A DNA stretch of 64,000 bases from positions 1-64,000 of the forward strand of contig CAKPFO010000003.1 in assembly GCA_934153805.1 (NCBI GenBank), given 5' to 3'. The translations under genes and the position numbers were made by a program. Within the stretch, counting starts at the first letter, position 1. Each line of letters starts with the position of its first letter. The notes beneath the pieces were generated by a model. The model worked only from the letters and a program-made list of their open reading frames with translations, did no database searches and was not told the origin of the DNA. Positions 19,501-27,416 of this stretch are shown in pieces. Source of the stretch: an uncultured Clostridia bacterium. GTDB taxonomy: Bacteria; Bacillota; Clostridia; TANB77; CAG-508.

Positions 19501-20212
19501 AAGAAATTTCGCTTCTGCTGCAATGTTTAATCTATTTGAAGATACTACTAAAAAAATTCCACCGACAGCAGAAATAGAATATACTACTAATAATGATAAT
19601 ACAGTTACTGCAAAATTAGTTAATTGTAGTACTAATATAACAATAACAAACAATGCAGGCAGTGATATTTATACATTTACAGAAAACGGTCAATTTACTT
19701 TTGAATTTATTGATAAGTATGGAAATGTTGGAGCTGCTACAGCTGTAGTAGATTGGATTACTAACTCTTCTGACAAAGATGATAATAAACCTGGTGAAGA
19801 TATAGACAAACCTAGTGATGATAATCAAAAACCTAGTGGTGATACAAATAAACCTAATAATGATAATCAAAAACCTAGCGATGATGTAAACAAACCTAAT
19901 AATGATAATCAAAAACCTAGCGGTGATGTAAACAAACCTAATAATGATAATCAAAAACCTAGCGGTGATACAGATAAGCCTAACGATGATACAAATAAAC
20001 CTAGTGATAATAACTCAAATTCAGGCGAAAATAATAACAACAATAGTAATTCAAAACCAAATGAAGATATACAAAATTCTGTAAAAGATAACACTATTTC
20101 TTCTGGCAAATTACCAAATACAGGAATGAATTATAAGATGCCAGTCATTATAACATTATTAACGATTACTGCTATATTAACAGGATTTATAACTTATATA
20201 AAAAGAAAATAG
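16559..20212 (+). CDS. Large LPXTG wall-anchored protein: NPCBM, transglutaminase-like and F5/8C domains
   Basis: A 1217-residue surface protein. A signal peptide (residues 1-~27) is followed by an NPCBM/NEW2-type carbohydrate-binding domain (~37-190) and a helical region. Next is a segment with Cys462 (GSVCGGLSK) and His489 (QPAHCAY), looking like the Cys-His pair of a transglutaminase/papain-like fold, and then TPR-like helices (~540-620). An F5/8 type C (discoidin-like) domain lies at ~853-995, followed by a Lys/Pro/Asp/Asn repeat linker (~1075-1150), sortase signal LPNTG at ~1185, a membrane helix and a KRK tail. AAAGGAGG is 10 bases before ATG. Probably binds and perhaps processes host or dietary glycoprotein; catalysis is inferred only from residue pattern. 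Confidence 0.85.
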   Translation: MNKKIFSFVVIALTFIAFNLCNNEIFAIDNIENENYIYLSDVSYIEDKSFAQGNHTIHLDKNEDNGMITLNVDNSSKSFIKGLCAWATSEIVYDLSSYNYDYFTSYIGVDISEQNSYFNTGVKFYIYTSNDGENWDKQFESETLDAWSSAQFVKIDIKNVNYLKLVADDNSDSWWASWYDEAVYANAKLIKENYEENTSNIDFIKTVDEYDSIIKNHFNDDITGDYELTLLQREFVNNVGYDVLQALAQYKEEYKDTINWLMHDSQTLKLYLVGGKPEGSYLNSIKVLSDLYNTYKDDLLNTNKTKYGTTLGDLYRTMMLSLSLTESGNVYLWVDGTVQSDALTRYEIYKNLHLHEGQDAELIENKIFESLTVEEMRWVMNTVIDDEEILWLNDYVRNEGKGATSPYNYITYTFDYDYTLDKYYNSENYDKWNQKYHLSKYNITYKSGHPKLWVVFEEGSVCGGLSKTGSCIWGAYKGLPNTCVSQPAHCAYIYYTQNDNGNGIWNLGNNVSGWGKSGRTEHLNVRTMNDWGNGNYTSGWNANYILLAQAAQNEYEKYEKAEEVLMLADVYKDDSQKLEKIYRKAIEIEDINFDAWLGLVNLYTNDSTKAESDYYTLAKEIVKVYTYYPNPMYDLLNLVKPYFTSVEYSTSFTLLQTNALTAASKATNVESIQSQAVKQVAEQLLGNVDTTIANFSFDGDNAGKIVLSSRYDGSDVAWDYSLDGGITWTKTQEHIVQLTNEEIASITSEKDIRVHIIGVDYSNENIFIIDIQDSLGLPLTLYANDLENKLIGATNSMQWKYNDSDAWTSYSVQEPDLTGDKSIIVRAGATGLYLAGSTSATYTFTKDSLPDTNKYIPIKHLSIHYVSSEQPGSDDAINCIDGNINTIWHTSHNASDSDRTIIIKLDEPVYLSSVQYVPRQFGTNGRAKNAILYVSMDGVNWTIAGNAANWENNSNPKTIELNESTKTQYIKFVTTENWGDGRNFASAAMFNLFEDTTKKIPPTAEIEYTTNNDNTVTAKLVNCSTNITITNNAGSDIYTFTENGQFTFEFIDKYGNVGAATAVVDWITNSSDKDDNKPGEDIDKPSDDNQKPSGDTNKPNNDNQKPSDDVNKPNNDNQKPSGDVNKPNNDNQKPSGDTDKPNDDTNKPSDNNSNSGENNNNNSNSKPNEDIQNSVKDNTISSGKLPNTGMNYKMPVIITLLTITAILTGFITYIKRK
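19820..19987 (+). repeat. Four 42-bp tandem repeats encoding a Pro/Asn-rich wall spacer
   Basis: Nearly identical 42-base units begin at 19820, 19862, 19904 and 19946, encoding DNQKPSGDxNKPNN-type 14-residue repeats, with degenerate half-units on both sides. Such in-frame repeats expand and contract, changing the length of the wall-spanning stalk. Confidence 0.85.
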
Positions 20213-20223
20213 AATAGAATTAA

Positions 20224-20300
20224 TGGTGTACCAGAAGGGAATTGAACCCCCGACACACAGTTTAGGAAACTGTTGCTCTATCCAACTGAGCTACTGGTAC
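20224..20300 (-). tRNA. tRNA-Arg (CCT)
   Basis: A 77-nt cloverleaf with anticodon loop TTCCTAA, acceptor GTACCAG / CTGGTAC, A73 and encoded CCA. It lies convergent to the large surface gene. Confidence 0.96.
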
Positions 20301-20411
20301 ATCTCTTTTTCTATCTATTCTACCTCTAAAATATTTTCTTTATGACTATATTTTACTATATTTACATTCAAAAATCAATAACTGATTTACTTTTATTTTT
20401 AACCTGTTCGC

Positions 20412-20440
20412 TTGAATTTTATTAATAAATATTATATACT
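20412..20440 (+). promoter_or_regulatory. Promoter of small membrane-peptide locus 1
   Basis: TTGAAT (20412-20417), 17 bases, TATACT (20435-20440). The predicted transcript starts near 20447, giving a ~90-base structured leader that contains GTTGCC (20473-20478). Confidence 0.75.
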
Positions 20441-20536
20441 ATTTATCATAGAAATGAGAATAAGCAGAGTGTGTTGCCACTTCTTTTACATAGCCACAAC
20501 TTATGTTGTGAGATTGTCATTACGGAGGTGGTGCTA

Positions 20537-20656
20537 ATGATGGAATCTATTTTACTAGAAACAATTTATCTTTTAACCTTTGGGTTAATCGGTATATCTG
20601 TCATAAGCGTTGCCTTGATAATTGCGTTAGCAATATTATTAAGTAAGCAACAATAA
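20537..20656 (+). CDS. Small hydrophobic membrane peptide, locus 1 (candidate type I toxin)
   Basis: A 39-residue peptide: short acidic start (MMESILLE), one long membrane helix, short SKQQ end. The start is fixed by GGAGGTGG 5 bases upstream and by alignment with the paralogue at 28636-28749, which begins MIENILLQ after the same GGAGGTGGTGC leader. The leader holds GTTGCC (20473-20478) that can pair with GGCAAC (20706-20711) beyond the stop codon. A single-helix peptide, a long structured leader and 5'/3' mRNA pairing are features of type I toxins, but no antisense RNA promoter was identified with confidence. It could also be a small regulatory membrane peptide. Confidence 0.7.
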   Translation: MMESILLETIYLLTFGLIGISVISVALIIALAILLSKQQ

Positions 20657-20657
20657 A

Positions 20658-20730
20658 AAAATAATCATTCTGCTTTGGCGAGGGAATGATTATTTAACAT
20701 TTTTTCGGCAACCACTTTGTGGTTTCATTT
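20658..20730 (+). terminator. Double hairpin 3' end of peptide locus 1
   Basis: The first hairpin (AAATAATCATT / AATGATTATTT) is followed by a T-run. A second (AACCAC / GTGGTT) is followed by TCATTTT, and its 5' side overlaps GGCAACCAC, the sequence complementary to the leader. Locus 2 has the same two-hairpin arrangement. Confidence 0.65.
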
Positions 20731-20806
20731 TCTATCTTTATTATACTCCATAATTATTGATTTTGTCAATTTTTATACGAATTTTTTTGTTAATAGGAGA
20801 TTTTAA

Positions 20807-20881
20807 TTTATAAAAAATATATTAAGTTATATGAGAAAGGCTATCAACGCCTATAATATGATAGAAGATGGCGATAATTAG
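20807..20881 (+). pseudogene. Remnant of a TtcA-like tRNA thiolation gene (N-terminus only)
   Basis: A short frame reads ...ILSYMRKAINAYNMIEDGDN then TAG. This matches the start of the TtcA-type PP-loop family (R-A-[IV]-x-x-Y-N-M-I-x-x-G-D), which should continue into the SGGKDS ATP-binding loop. Here it stops at the residue before that. TAGGAGA at 20793-20799 is well placed for a start at 20810, which now reads ATA. The rest of the gene is gone, replaced by a strong terminator. Confidence 0.6.
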
Positions 20882-20938
20882 ATTATTAACAATAAAGAAT
20901 GACGAGTTTAAAAGCTCGTCATTCTTTATTGTTAATAA
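20882..20938. terminator. Very strong bidirectional terminator
   Basis: About 25 perfectly paired bases (ATTATTAACAATAAAGAATG... with its complement) around a GACGAG / CTCGTC top and a short A/T loop. It overlaps the last codons of the dockerin-like gene. Confidence 0.85.
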
Positions 20939-21243
20939 TTTAAAATTATGTCATTTGTGATTTGCATGGCCTGCTCTTCAGTAAGTTTTTTGCATACTTC
21001 ATGGATAAGCCATAAATCTTTGGACTGCTGCGAATCTTCCGGATATTTAAGTGTTGTAACAAGTGCTACATAATTCAAAACATCAACATATGTTATAACA
21101 CCATCCTCGTTAACATCACTTAAATAAATTGGGTAACTACTTTCGATTTCTTCACAATCCGGCTCATTTTGAGCATTTGCTACTATAGGAAATGTTCCTA
21201 TAGTAATAGTTAAAGCAACTAACATCATTAATAATTTCTTCAT
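20932..21243 (-). CDS. Small secreted protein with a single dockerin-like calcium loop
   Basis: A 103-residue protein: signal peptide (residues 1-24, VANAQ cleavage region), then SDVNEDGVITYVDVLNYVAL, the first calcium-binding F-hand of a type I dockerin (D-x-N-x-D-G-x(6)-D). The second repeat is degenerate or absent, and there is no attached enzyme. AGGAGG is 8 bases before ATG. Its codons look less A/T-biased than the neighbours (GCC, TCC, CTC appear), suggesting recent arrival. It could be a cohesin ligand, a truncated cellulosome component or an unrelated EF-hand protein. Confidence 0.65.
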   Translation of the reverse strand: MKKLLMMLVALTITIGTFPIVANAQNEPDCEEIESSYPIYLSDVNEDGVITYVDVLNYVALVTTLKYPEDSQQSKDLWLIHEVCKKLTEEQAMQITNDIILNY

Positions 21244-21323
21244 GCTTGTTTCCTCCTTGAGATTATGTTAGCTTGTCAATTTTACATAACTCTATTATAT
21301 CACACTATTTTGCTTTTGTCTAA

Positions 21324-23489
21324 CTATATTTTCATACTCAATTTTACTTTTTGTCTATCATAGTCAACATCAATTACCTTAACCTTAACTATGTCCCCTA
21401 CAGAAACTACTTCAGATGGATTTTTTACAAATTTTTCACTCATTTCTGATATATGTACTAATCCATCATGCTTTACACCAACATCTACAAAAGCACCAAA
21501 ATCTATAACATTTCTTACTGTTCCTGTTAAGATTTGACCTATTTTTAAATCCTCAAATTTCAATACATCTGCTCTTAAAATTGGTTTTGGCATTTCGTCA
21601 CGTGGGTCTCTACCTGGTTTTGAAAGTTCATCTATAATATCTTTTAAAGTCATTTCTCCAACATTTAATTGTTTTGCAACGTCTACTATTTTTACATTTT
21701 GTAATTTTTCTTTTATTTCTTTTAGTTTTTCTTTATCTGTTAAGTCTTTCTTATCATATCCTATAGATTTTAATAAATTTTCTGCTACTTCGTAACTTTC
21801 TGGGTGAACTCCTGTTATCTCCAATGGATTCTTTCCATCTGGTATTCTTATAAATCCTGCACATTGTTCATAAGCTACTTTTCCTAGTTTAGGCACTTTT
21901 AATAGTTCTTTTCTCTCTTTTAGTTTTCCATTTTCATCCCTATATTTTACTATATTATTAGCAATTGTTTTATTAACACCAGCAACATAAGAAAGAAGTG
22001 ATGGAGTTGCTGTATTTATATCTACTCCTACTTTGTTAACAGCATCTTCTACTACACCTGTTAAACTTTCTCCTAGTTTCTTTTGGTCAACATCATGTTG
22101 ATATTGCCCTACACCAATTGCCTTTGGCTCTATTTTTACAAGTTCAGCAAGTGGGTCTTGAAGTCTTCTTGCTATAGAAATAGCCCCTCTTAGTGAAACA
22201 TTTATATCTGGATATTCTTCTGTTGCAAGTTTTGATGCAGAATATACTGATGCTCCTGCTTCAGATACAATTGCATAATGTACCTCTTTTCCATATTTTT
22301 CTTTAACTTCTTTTATTACATCAGCAACAAAAATTTCCGACTCACGAGAAGCTGTTCCATTTCCTATAGCAAACATATCTACATCATATTTAGCAATTAA
22401 TCCTATTAATACTTTTTTGGCTCCTTCTACATCATTTTGTGGTTCTGTTGGATATATAGTTGTTGTGTCTAAAAGTTTTCCAGTTTCGTCTATAACTGCA
22501 ATTTTGCAACCAGTTCTATATGCTGGGTCAAATCCAATTACAGTTAGTCCTTTTAAAGGAGCTCCTAACAATAATTGCTTAGCATTTTGTCCAAATACCT
22601 TTATTGCTTGTTCTTCTGATTTTTCTGTTAAATCACTACGAATTTCTCTTTCTATAGATGGTTCTATTAATCTTTTCCAGCTATCTAATATAGTATCTTT
22701 TAATAGTTGTGTATATTGTGAACTTTCACTCTTTAATATGTCTTTTTCAATTACTGCTAAAATCTTTTCTTCTGGTTTTACTATTTTTACTTTTAAGAAA
22801 TTTTCTTTTTCTCCTCTATTAATAGCAAGTATTCTATGACTAGGTATAGTTCTTACATTTTCACTAAAATCATAATACATTTCGTAGTTTGACTTTTCTT
22901 CTTCATTTGATGCCTTTGTTTCTACTATAGCTTCTCTATAGCAAAGTTTCTTTATTTGTTTTCTATATTCTGGTTCGTCAGAAATGTTTTCTGCAATAAT
23001 ATCTAAAGCTCCTGCAATAGCTTCTTCTGCTGTTGCAACACCTTTTTCTTCATCTACATATTCTTGTGCAATTTCATTTATATCTTTACTTTCTGTTTGT
23101 TCATAAATAATATTTGCAAGTGGTTCTAATCCTTTTTCTTTTGCAATAGTTGCTCTTGTTCTCTTCTTTTGCTTGTATGGTCTGTATATATCTTCAACCT
23201 CTGCAAGAGTTTTAGCAAGTCCTACGGCAATAAGTATTTCGTCTGTTAATTTTCCTTGTCCGTCAATAGAATTTACAACTTCCTCTTTTCTTGCCTCTAA
23301 GTTTCTTAAATATGTAAGTCTTTCTCCTAAGTCTCTTAATGTTTCGTCTGAAAGTCCTCCCGTTACCTCTTTTCTATAACGTGCAATAAATGGTATTGTG
23401 TTTCCTGCATCTATTAGCTCTATTGTAGCTTTTACTTGACTTTCCTTTACATTTAATTCTGTAGCTATCGTTTGTATTATTTTATCCAT
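21324..23489 (-). CDS. tex: Tex-family RNA-binding protein (S1 domain)
   Basis: Tex is a conserved cytoplasmic nucleic-acid-binding factor tied to transcription and RNA turnover. Visible in order: the N-terminal helical domain (IQTIATELNVKESQVKATIEL, NTIPFIARYRKEVTGGL), the YqgF/RNase H-like core (VIGFDPAYRTGCKIAVID), the helix-hairpin-helix (INTATPSLLSYVAGVNKTIANNIV) and the C-terminal S1 domain (GQILTGTVRNVIDFGAFVDVG). The start is ATG 23489 (11th codon of the open frame), 8 bases after AGGAGG. About 721 residues, full length. Confidence 0.95.
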   Translation of the reverse strand: MDKIIQTIATELNVKESQVKATIELIDAGNTIPFIARYRKEVTGGLSDETLRDLGERLTYLRNLEARKEEVVNSIDGQGKLTDEILIAVGLAKTLAEVEDIYRPYKQKKRTRATIAKEKGLEPLANIIYEQTESKDINEIAQEYVDEEKGVATAEEAIAGALDIIAENISDEPEYRKQIKKLCYREAIVETKASNEEEKSNYEMYYDFSENVRTIPSHRILAINRGEKENFLKVKIVKPEEKILAVIEKDILKSESSQYTQLLKDTILDSWKRLIEPSIEREIRSDLTEKSEEQAIKVFGQNAKQLLLGAPLKGLTVIGFDPAYRTGCKIAVIDETGKLLDTTTIYPTEPQNDVEGAKKVLIGLIAKYDVDMFAIGNGTASRESEIFVADVIKEVKEKYGKEVHYAIVSEAGASVYSASKLATEEYPDINVSLRGAISIARRLQDPLAELVKIEPKAIGVGQYQHDVDQKKLGESLTGVVEDAVNKVGVDINTATPSLLSYVAGVNKTIANNIVKYRDENGKLKERKELLKVPKLGKVAYEQCAGFIRIPDGKNPLEITGVHPESYEVAENLLKSIGYDKKDLTDKEKLKEIKEKLQNVKIVDVAKQLNVGEMTLKDIIDELSKPGRDPRDEMPKPILRADVLKFEDLKIGQILTGTVRNVIDFGAFVDVGVKHDGLVHISEMSEKFVKNPSEVVSVGDIVKVKVIDVDYDRQKVKLSMKI

Positions 23490-23652
23490 AATTTTTATTC
23501 CTCCTAATATTTTGAACAACTCGTTTTCTTTTGTTCCCTAGCACATTATATCATATCAAATGAATTTGTCAAAGAAAAGACTTATTTAAATTTTTATCCA
23601 CTTTATTTATTTTTATATTTTTAATTACATTATCTTTTTCTGTTATTCACCA

Positions 23653-23700
23653 CAAAAAAAGATATTAAAGCAAACTTTTTATTTACTCTAATATCCTTTT
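23653..23700 (-). terminator. Terminator of prfA
   Basis: On the minus strand AAAGGATATTAGAG and CTTTAATATCTTTTTTT pair across an AT-rich loop and run into T residues. Confidence 0.6.
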
Positions 23701-23710
23701 ATTCTTATTT

Positions 23711-24772
23711 TTATTCCTCTTCACCTTTTAATCTTTCAGCTCTGTCTGCTGCAATTAGGTTATCTATCATTTCATCTAAGTTTCCATTTAAAAAGTCTTC
23801 AAATTGATATACATTCATTCCAATTCTGTGGTCTGTTATACGCCCTTGTGGGTAATTGTATGTACGTATTTTTTCGCTTCTATCTCCAGAACCTACTTGG
23901 CTCTTTCTCTCATTTGCGATTTGGCTATCTCTTTTTTGCTTTTCTATTTCATATAATCTTGAGCGTAATAGACGCATTGCATATTCTCTATTTTGTACTT
24001 GAGAACGCTCTGTTTGGCATTCTGCAACTATTCCTGTTGGAACGTGAATTAATCTTACTGCAGAAGATGTTTTGTTTACGTGTTGTCCTCCAGCACCAGA
24101 GGCTCTATAAACTTCCATTTTTATATCCGCTGGGTTTATATCTATTTCTACATCAGCTACCTCTGGAAGTACTGCAACAGTTGCAGTTGAAGTATGAATT
24201 CTACCACTACTTTCTGTATCTGGTACACGTTGTACACGATGTACTCCACTCTCAAATTTTAGTCTGCTATATGCACCTTTTCCTGTAATCATAAAAGATA
24301 TTTCTTTATATCCACCAAGACCTGTTTCGTTTTCATTTACTACTTCTAGTTTCCAATGTTTCTTTTCTGCATACATAGAATACATTCTAAATAGAGTTCC
24401 TGCAAATAGTGCTGCTTCTTCTCCTCCAGCGCCTCCACGTATTTCGCAAATAACGTTTTTATCATCGTCTGGGTCCTTTGGAATTAAAAGTATTTTTAAT
24501 TCTTCTTCTATTTTTGGCATAGCTTCTTTATTAGCAAGCATTTCTTCTTCTGCTAAATCTTTCATTTCTGGGTCGTTCATCATTTCTTTCGCTTCTTCAT
24601 ATGCCTGTTTTGCTTTTTTATATTCTCTATATTTTTCAACTATTGGCTCCAACTCTGCGTGCTCTTTCATATATTCACGCCATTCATTAGTTCTTGAAAT
24701 TACTTCTGGATCACTTATTTTTTGTGTTAATTCTTCATAACGTTTCTCTACTGTTTCTAATTTATCAAACAT
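23711..24772 (-). CDS. prfA: Peptide chain release factor 1
   Basis: RF1 recognises UAA and UAG and triggers peptide release. The GGQ catalytic motif is in [16 protein letters not shown] (residues ~227-242), and the P-x-T codon-recognition tripeptide is present as PDT in [15 protein letters not shown]. Length 353 is standard. It has its own terminator. The usual neighbour prmC is not adjacent. Confidence 0.97.
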   Translation of the reverse strand: MFDKLETVEKRYEELTQKISDPEVISRTNEWREYMKEHAELEPIVEKYREYKKAKQAYEEAKEMMNDPEMKDLAEEEMLANKEAMPKIEEELKILLIPKDPDDDKNVICEIRGGAGGEEAALFAGTLFRMYSMYAEKKHWKLEVVNENETGLGGYKEISFMITGKGAYSRLKFESGVHRVQRVPDTESSGRIHTSTATVAVLPEVADVEIDINPADIKMEVYRASGAGGQHVNKTSSAVRLIHVPTGIVAECQTERSQVQNREYAMRLLRSRLYEIEKQKRDSQIANERKSQVGSGDRSEKIRTYNYPQGRITDHRIGMNVYQFEDFLNGNLDEMIDNLIAADRAERLKGEEE

Positions 24773-24833
24773 AAATATTCTCCTTTTTTTATTTTACCTA
24801 GCTATTATACTATATTTTTCCATTTTATTCAAG

Positions 24834-24872
24834 AGAAAAACCGCTCTTTAATTTAAAAAGCGGTTTCTCTTA
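24834..24872. terminator. Hairpin terminator after the 119-residue gene
   Basis: AGAGAAA..CCGCT and AGCGGTTTCTCT arms around an AT loop, with T-rich sequence on either side. Confidence 0.7.
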
Positions 24873-24875
24873 TTA

Positions 24876-25235
24876 TTAATTTAATGCTTTTTTTATCTCC
24901 GTTTGATAAATTTTAATAAGTGAATAAAACGCTGGCTGAGCTATTTCCTCGGCTTTTTCTACGTCCTCTTCAAGTTTTTGAAAATACCTTCCAAGCAAAA
25001 TGTAAAAATCCATCTCATCTAAATTTTCAATTTCTGTATCTAATACCGTCTTTTCTTCAATTTCCAAAGCCCTAATGTCATTACATAAGTCATCCATCCA
25101 AACCCAGGATTTCACACGGTCTCCTCCTATTATTTCCACCGCATGTTGTCTACCAGAACTATACATACTCACTTTTGCAGCTAATTCTTCCCGCAATGCA
25201 GATACCTTTTCAACCTGTTCCTCCGTAAATTTCAT
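24876..25235 (-). CDS. Hypothetical soluble helical protein
   Basis: 119 residues, soluble, mostly helical and acidic, with a Trp-rich centre (RVKSWVWMDDLCNDI). No family was recognised. AGGAGG is 9 bases before ATG and a terminator follows, so it is a monocistronic gene. Codon use is less AT-biased than in surrounding genes (GCC, GTC, CTC, ACG), hinting at acquisition or at an unusual expression level. Confidence 0.6.
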   Translation of the reverse strand: MKFTEEQVEKVSALREELAAKVSMYSSGRQHAVEIIGGDRVKSWVWMDDLCNDIRALEIEEKTVLDTEIENLDEMDFYILLGRYFQKLEEDVEKAEEIAQPAFYSLIKIYQTEIKKALN

Positions 25236-25305
25236 ATTTTTTATCCTCCTTCTAATTTAGAATACAAGATTTTTTAATTAGTTTCTTACTAATTATATTA
25301 TTATT

Positions 25306-27243
25306 TTACATAATTGTCAATTTATATTGAATATTTTCCTTTTCTAAAATGTCTTCTTCTCTATTAGTGCATGTAAATATTATAATTTGGTTTTGCTTAA
25401 ACTCTTCATTTAAGTATTTTAATACATTTGTTAGCCTTTGCTCATCATAATATGCAAATGCTTCATCTAGTATAATTGGCATTGTTTCATTAGATATTTC
25501 TTTTATTGCCCCAAATCTTAAAGATAAATATAATTGTTCTATTGTTCCTATGCTTAATTTTTCGCTTGAAACATATTCTCCATTTTCTTTTTCTACAATT
25601 ATTCCTTCTTCATCATTAATACGCACATTTTTATATTTTCCATTAGATATTTCTTGAATATTTTTTGATAATTCTTGTGTAAATTTTGGAGTAACATTTT
25701 CTTTCATTTTAATATATGCTATTTCTAAAATTTCTTTTGCAAGTTCTATTGCTTTATTTTGCTCATTAAGAGATTGTTCTTTTTCGTTTAGTTCTTCTAA
25801 CTCTTCTTCCATACTTGCTAATTTTTCTAATTTAGGCATTATATTATTTTTATCTAGCTCTAATGAGTGTAAAGATAATCTATCTCTATTTATATTTTTT
25901 TGTAATTCTTCTATTTCATATGAAATACTATCAAAATTTATGCTATCAATTTTATACTTTTCGCATAATAGTTTTCTTTTTGCTTCTAACTCTAAATTAA
26001 TTAATTGTTTTTCTTTTTGAATTTCGTTTGTTTTATCTTCTTTACCTTTTGCTAGCATTTCTATTTGAGCACTTAGTCTTTCTAACTCGCTTTCTATTTG
26101 CTTTTGTTCTTCCTCTTTTTTTCTGTTTTCTTGTTCATTTAAATATTGTCTTTCTCTTAACTTTTTATTTTTCTTTGCTATTGCTTGTGCTACTAATATT
26201 GCATCTATAATTATTATTGCTACTGCTACTCCTGCTATTATCATATTTTTAATTCCTATTAATAATAGAATAATTCCTATTATTAAAGCTGCAACATATA
26301 CTGGTGTCCCTTTTATTTTTTCTTTTTTACTTTCTTGTGCTTTATTAATTATATTCTTTGCTTTTAATTCTTCAAGTTTATTTTCTATCTCTTGTTTTTC
26401 ACTTTTTAAGGTATGTATTTTTTCTTCATCTGAATTTATCATTCTTTCATGTATTGCAACTTTTTCTTGTGCTATCTTTTCATTTTCTACTATCCTTTTT
26501 GCTTCCTTTAATGCCTCTAGTCTTTTTTCATTTTGTAGTATCTTATCTTCTATGTTGTTCTTTTCTTCTTCTATTTCATATTTTTTATCTTTAAATTCTT
26601 CTAATTCTCCAATTTCATCTTGTAATTTAAATTTTTCATCTTTAACAATATTTATAGGTCTACCTGTTGTTCTTATTGTTCCTATTTCTTCTACTTGCTT
26701 TTTATTTATTTTTTCCATGGCCTTTTTATATGATACATTATCATCACCTGTACCAGCTAGGTTTGCAAGTTTTTGTACTAATGTATTTTGCTCTTGCTTT
26801 TCTAGTTTTACCTCAGTTTGGCAAGATGCAAAAGTATTTAAAAAAGTTTGCTCATCTACATTAGTTTGTTCATAAAAAAATTGATTTCCATATGTTTTAT
26901 CTATTGTAAATTCTTTTGATATATCTTCTGCAGCTTCATTATATATTTTAGGATTCTTTTTATTAAAATCTCTAAACACCTCATATTTAGAGTTATCATC
27001 TAATTCGTACAATATTTTTCCAGAAAATTCTTCTCCGCTCCATGGTTTATATCTATCATAGTCTGAAAATTCTTTTCCTCTTTTATTTTTAGAAATTCCA
27101 TATAACATATCCACAATGAACTTAAGAAGTGTGGATTTTCCACTTTCATTTTTTCCTTTTATTATATTTATATTATTAGATAATTTTATTTCTTTATTTT
27201 CTATATTTCCAAATGAATTTATTTGTAATTTATTTATCTTCAT
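25306..27243 (-). CDS. YhaN/SbcC-like SMC-type ATPase with central membrane segments
   Basis: An ABC/SMC-type DNA repair ATPase. The N-terminal half has Walker A GKNESGKSTLLKF (~29-41). Coiled coils (~190-290 and 355-500) flank a hydrophobic pair (AALIIGIILLLIGI, AGVAVAIIIIDAILVAQAI), and the C-terminal half has the signature LSIGTIEQLYLSLRFG and Walker B MPIILDEAFAYYD. Central hydrophobic segments between the coils are typical of Bacillus YhaN rather than SbcC. At 645 residues it is shorter than the ~960 I recall for YhaN. The nuclease partner is encoded just upstream. Confidence 0.8.
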   Translation of the reverse strand: MKINKLQINSFGNIENKEIKLSNNINIIKGKNESGKSTLLKFIVDMLYGISKNKRGKEFSDYDRYKPWSGEEFSGKILYELDDNSKYEVFRDFNKKNPKIYNEAAEDISKEFTIDKTYGNQFFYEQTNVDEQTFLNTFASCQTEVKLEKQEQNTLVQKLANLAGTGDDNVSYKKAMEKINKKQVEEIGTIRTTGRPINIVKDEKFKLQDEIGELEEFKDKKYEIEEEKNNIEDKILQNEKRLEALKEAKRIVENEKIAQEKVAIHERMINSDEEKIHTLKSEKQEIENKLEELKAKNIINKAQESKKEKIKGTPVYVAALIIGIILLLIGIKNMIIAGVAVAIIIIDAILVAQAIAKKNKKLRERQYLNEQENRKKEEEQKQIESELERLSAQIEMLAKGKEDKTNEIQKEKQLINLELEAKRKLLCEKYKIDSINFDSISYEIEELQKNINRDRLSLHSLELDKNNIMPKLEKLASMEEELEELNEKEQSLNEQNKAIELAKEILEIAYIKMKENVTPKFTQELSKNIQEISNGKYKNVRINDEEGIIVEKENGEYVSSEKLSIGTIEQLYLSLRFGAIKEISNETMPIILDEAFAYYDEQRLTNVLKYLNEEFKQNQIIIFTCTNREEDILEKENIQYKLTIM

Positions 27244-27274
27244 ACTTCACCTTCTCTTTTTTATTTGATTGCTA

Positions 27275-27354
27275 AATATTTATATTTTATTTATGAAAAT
27301 GACGCCTTGAGAGTAAATTGTTGTAGAAATTGTAATAAATAAAATATAAATATT
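27275..27354. repeat. Inverted repeat between the YhaN- and YhaO-like genes
   Basis: Two perfect 19-base arms (27275-27293 and 27336-27354, AATATTTATATTTTATTTA and its complement) enclose 42 bases. It has no T-run typical of a terminator and could be another MITE-like insertion or a processing site in the message. Confidence 0.6.
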
Positions 27355-27416
27355 CAAATATATAACAAAATAAATTTAATTTCTTTGGTCGACTTACTTT
27401 AAGTTTATATGATTTT

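Noticed and set aside
19820..19987. CRISPR array
   Set aside because: The repeats are contiguous 42-base coding units in frame with a wall-spacer region and have no unique spacers.
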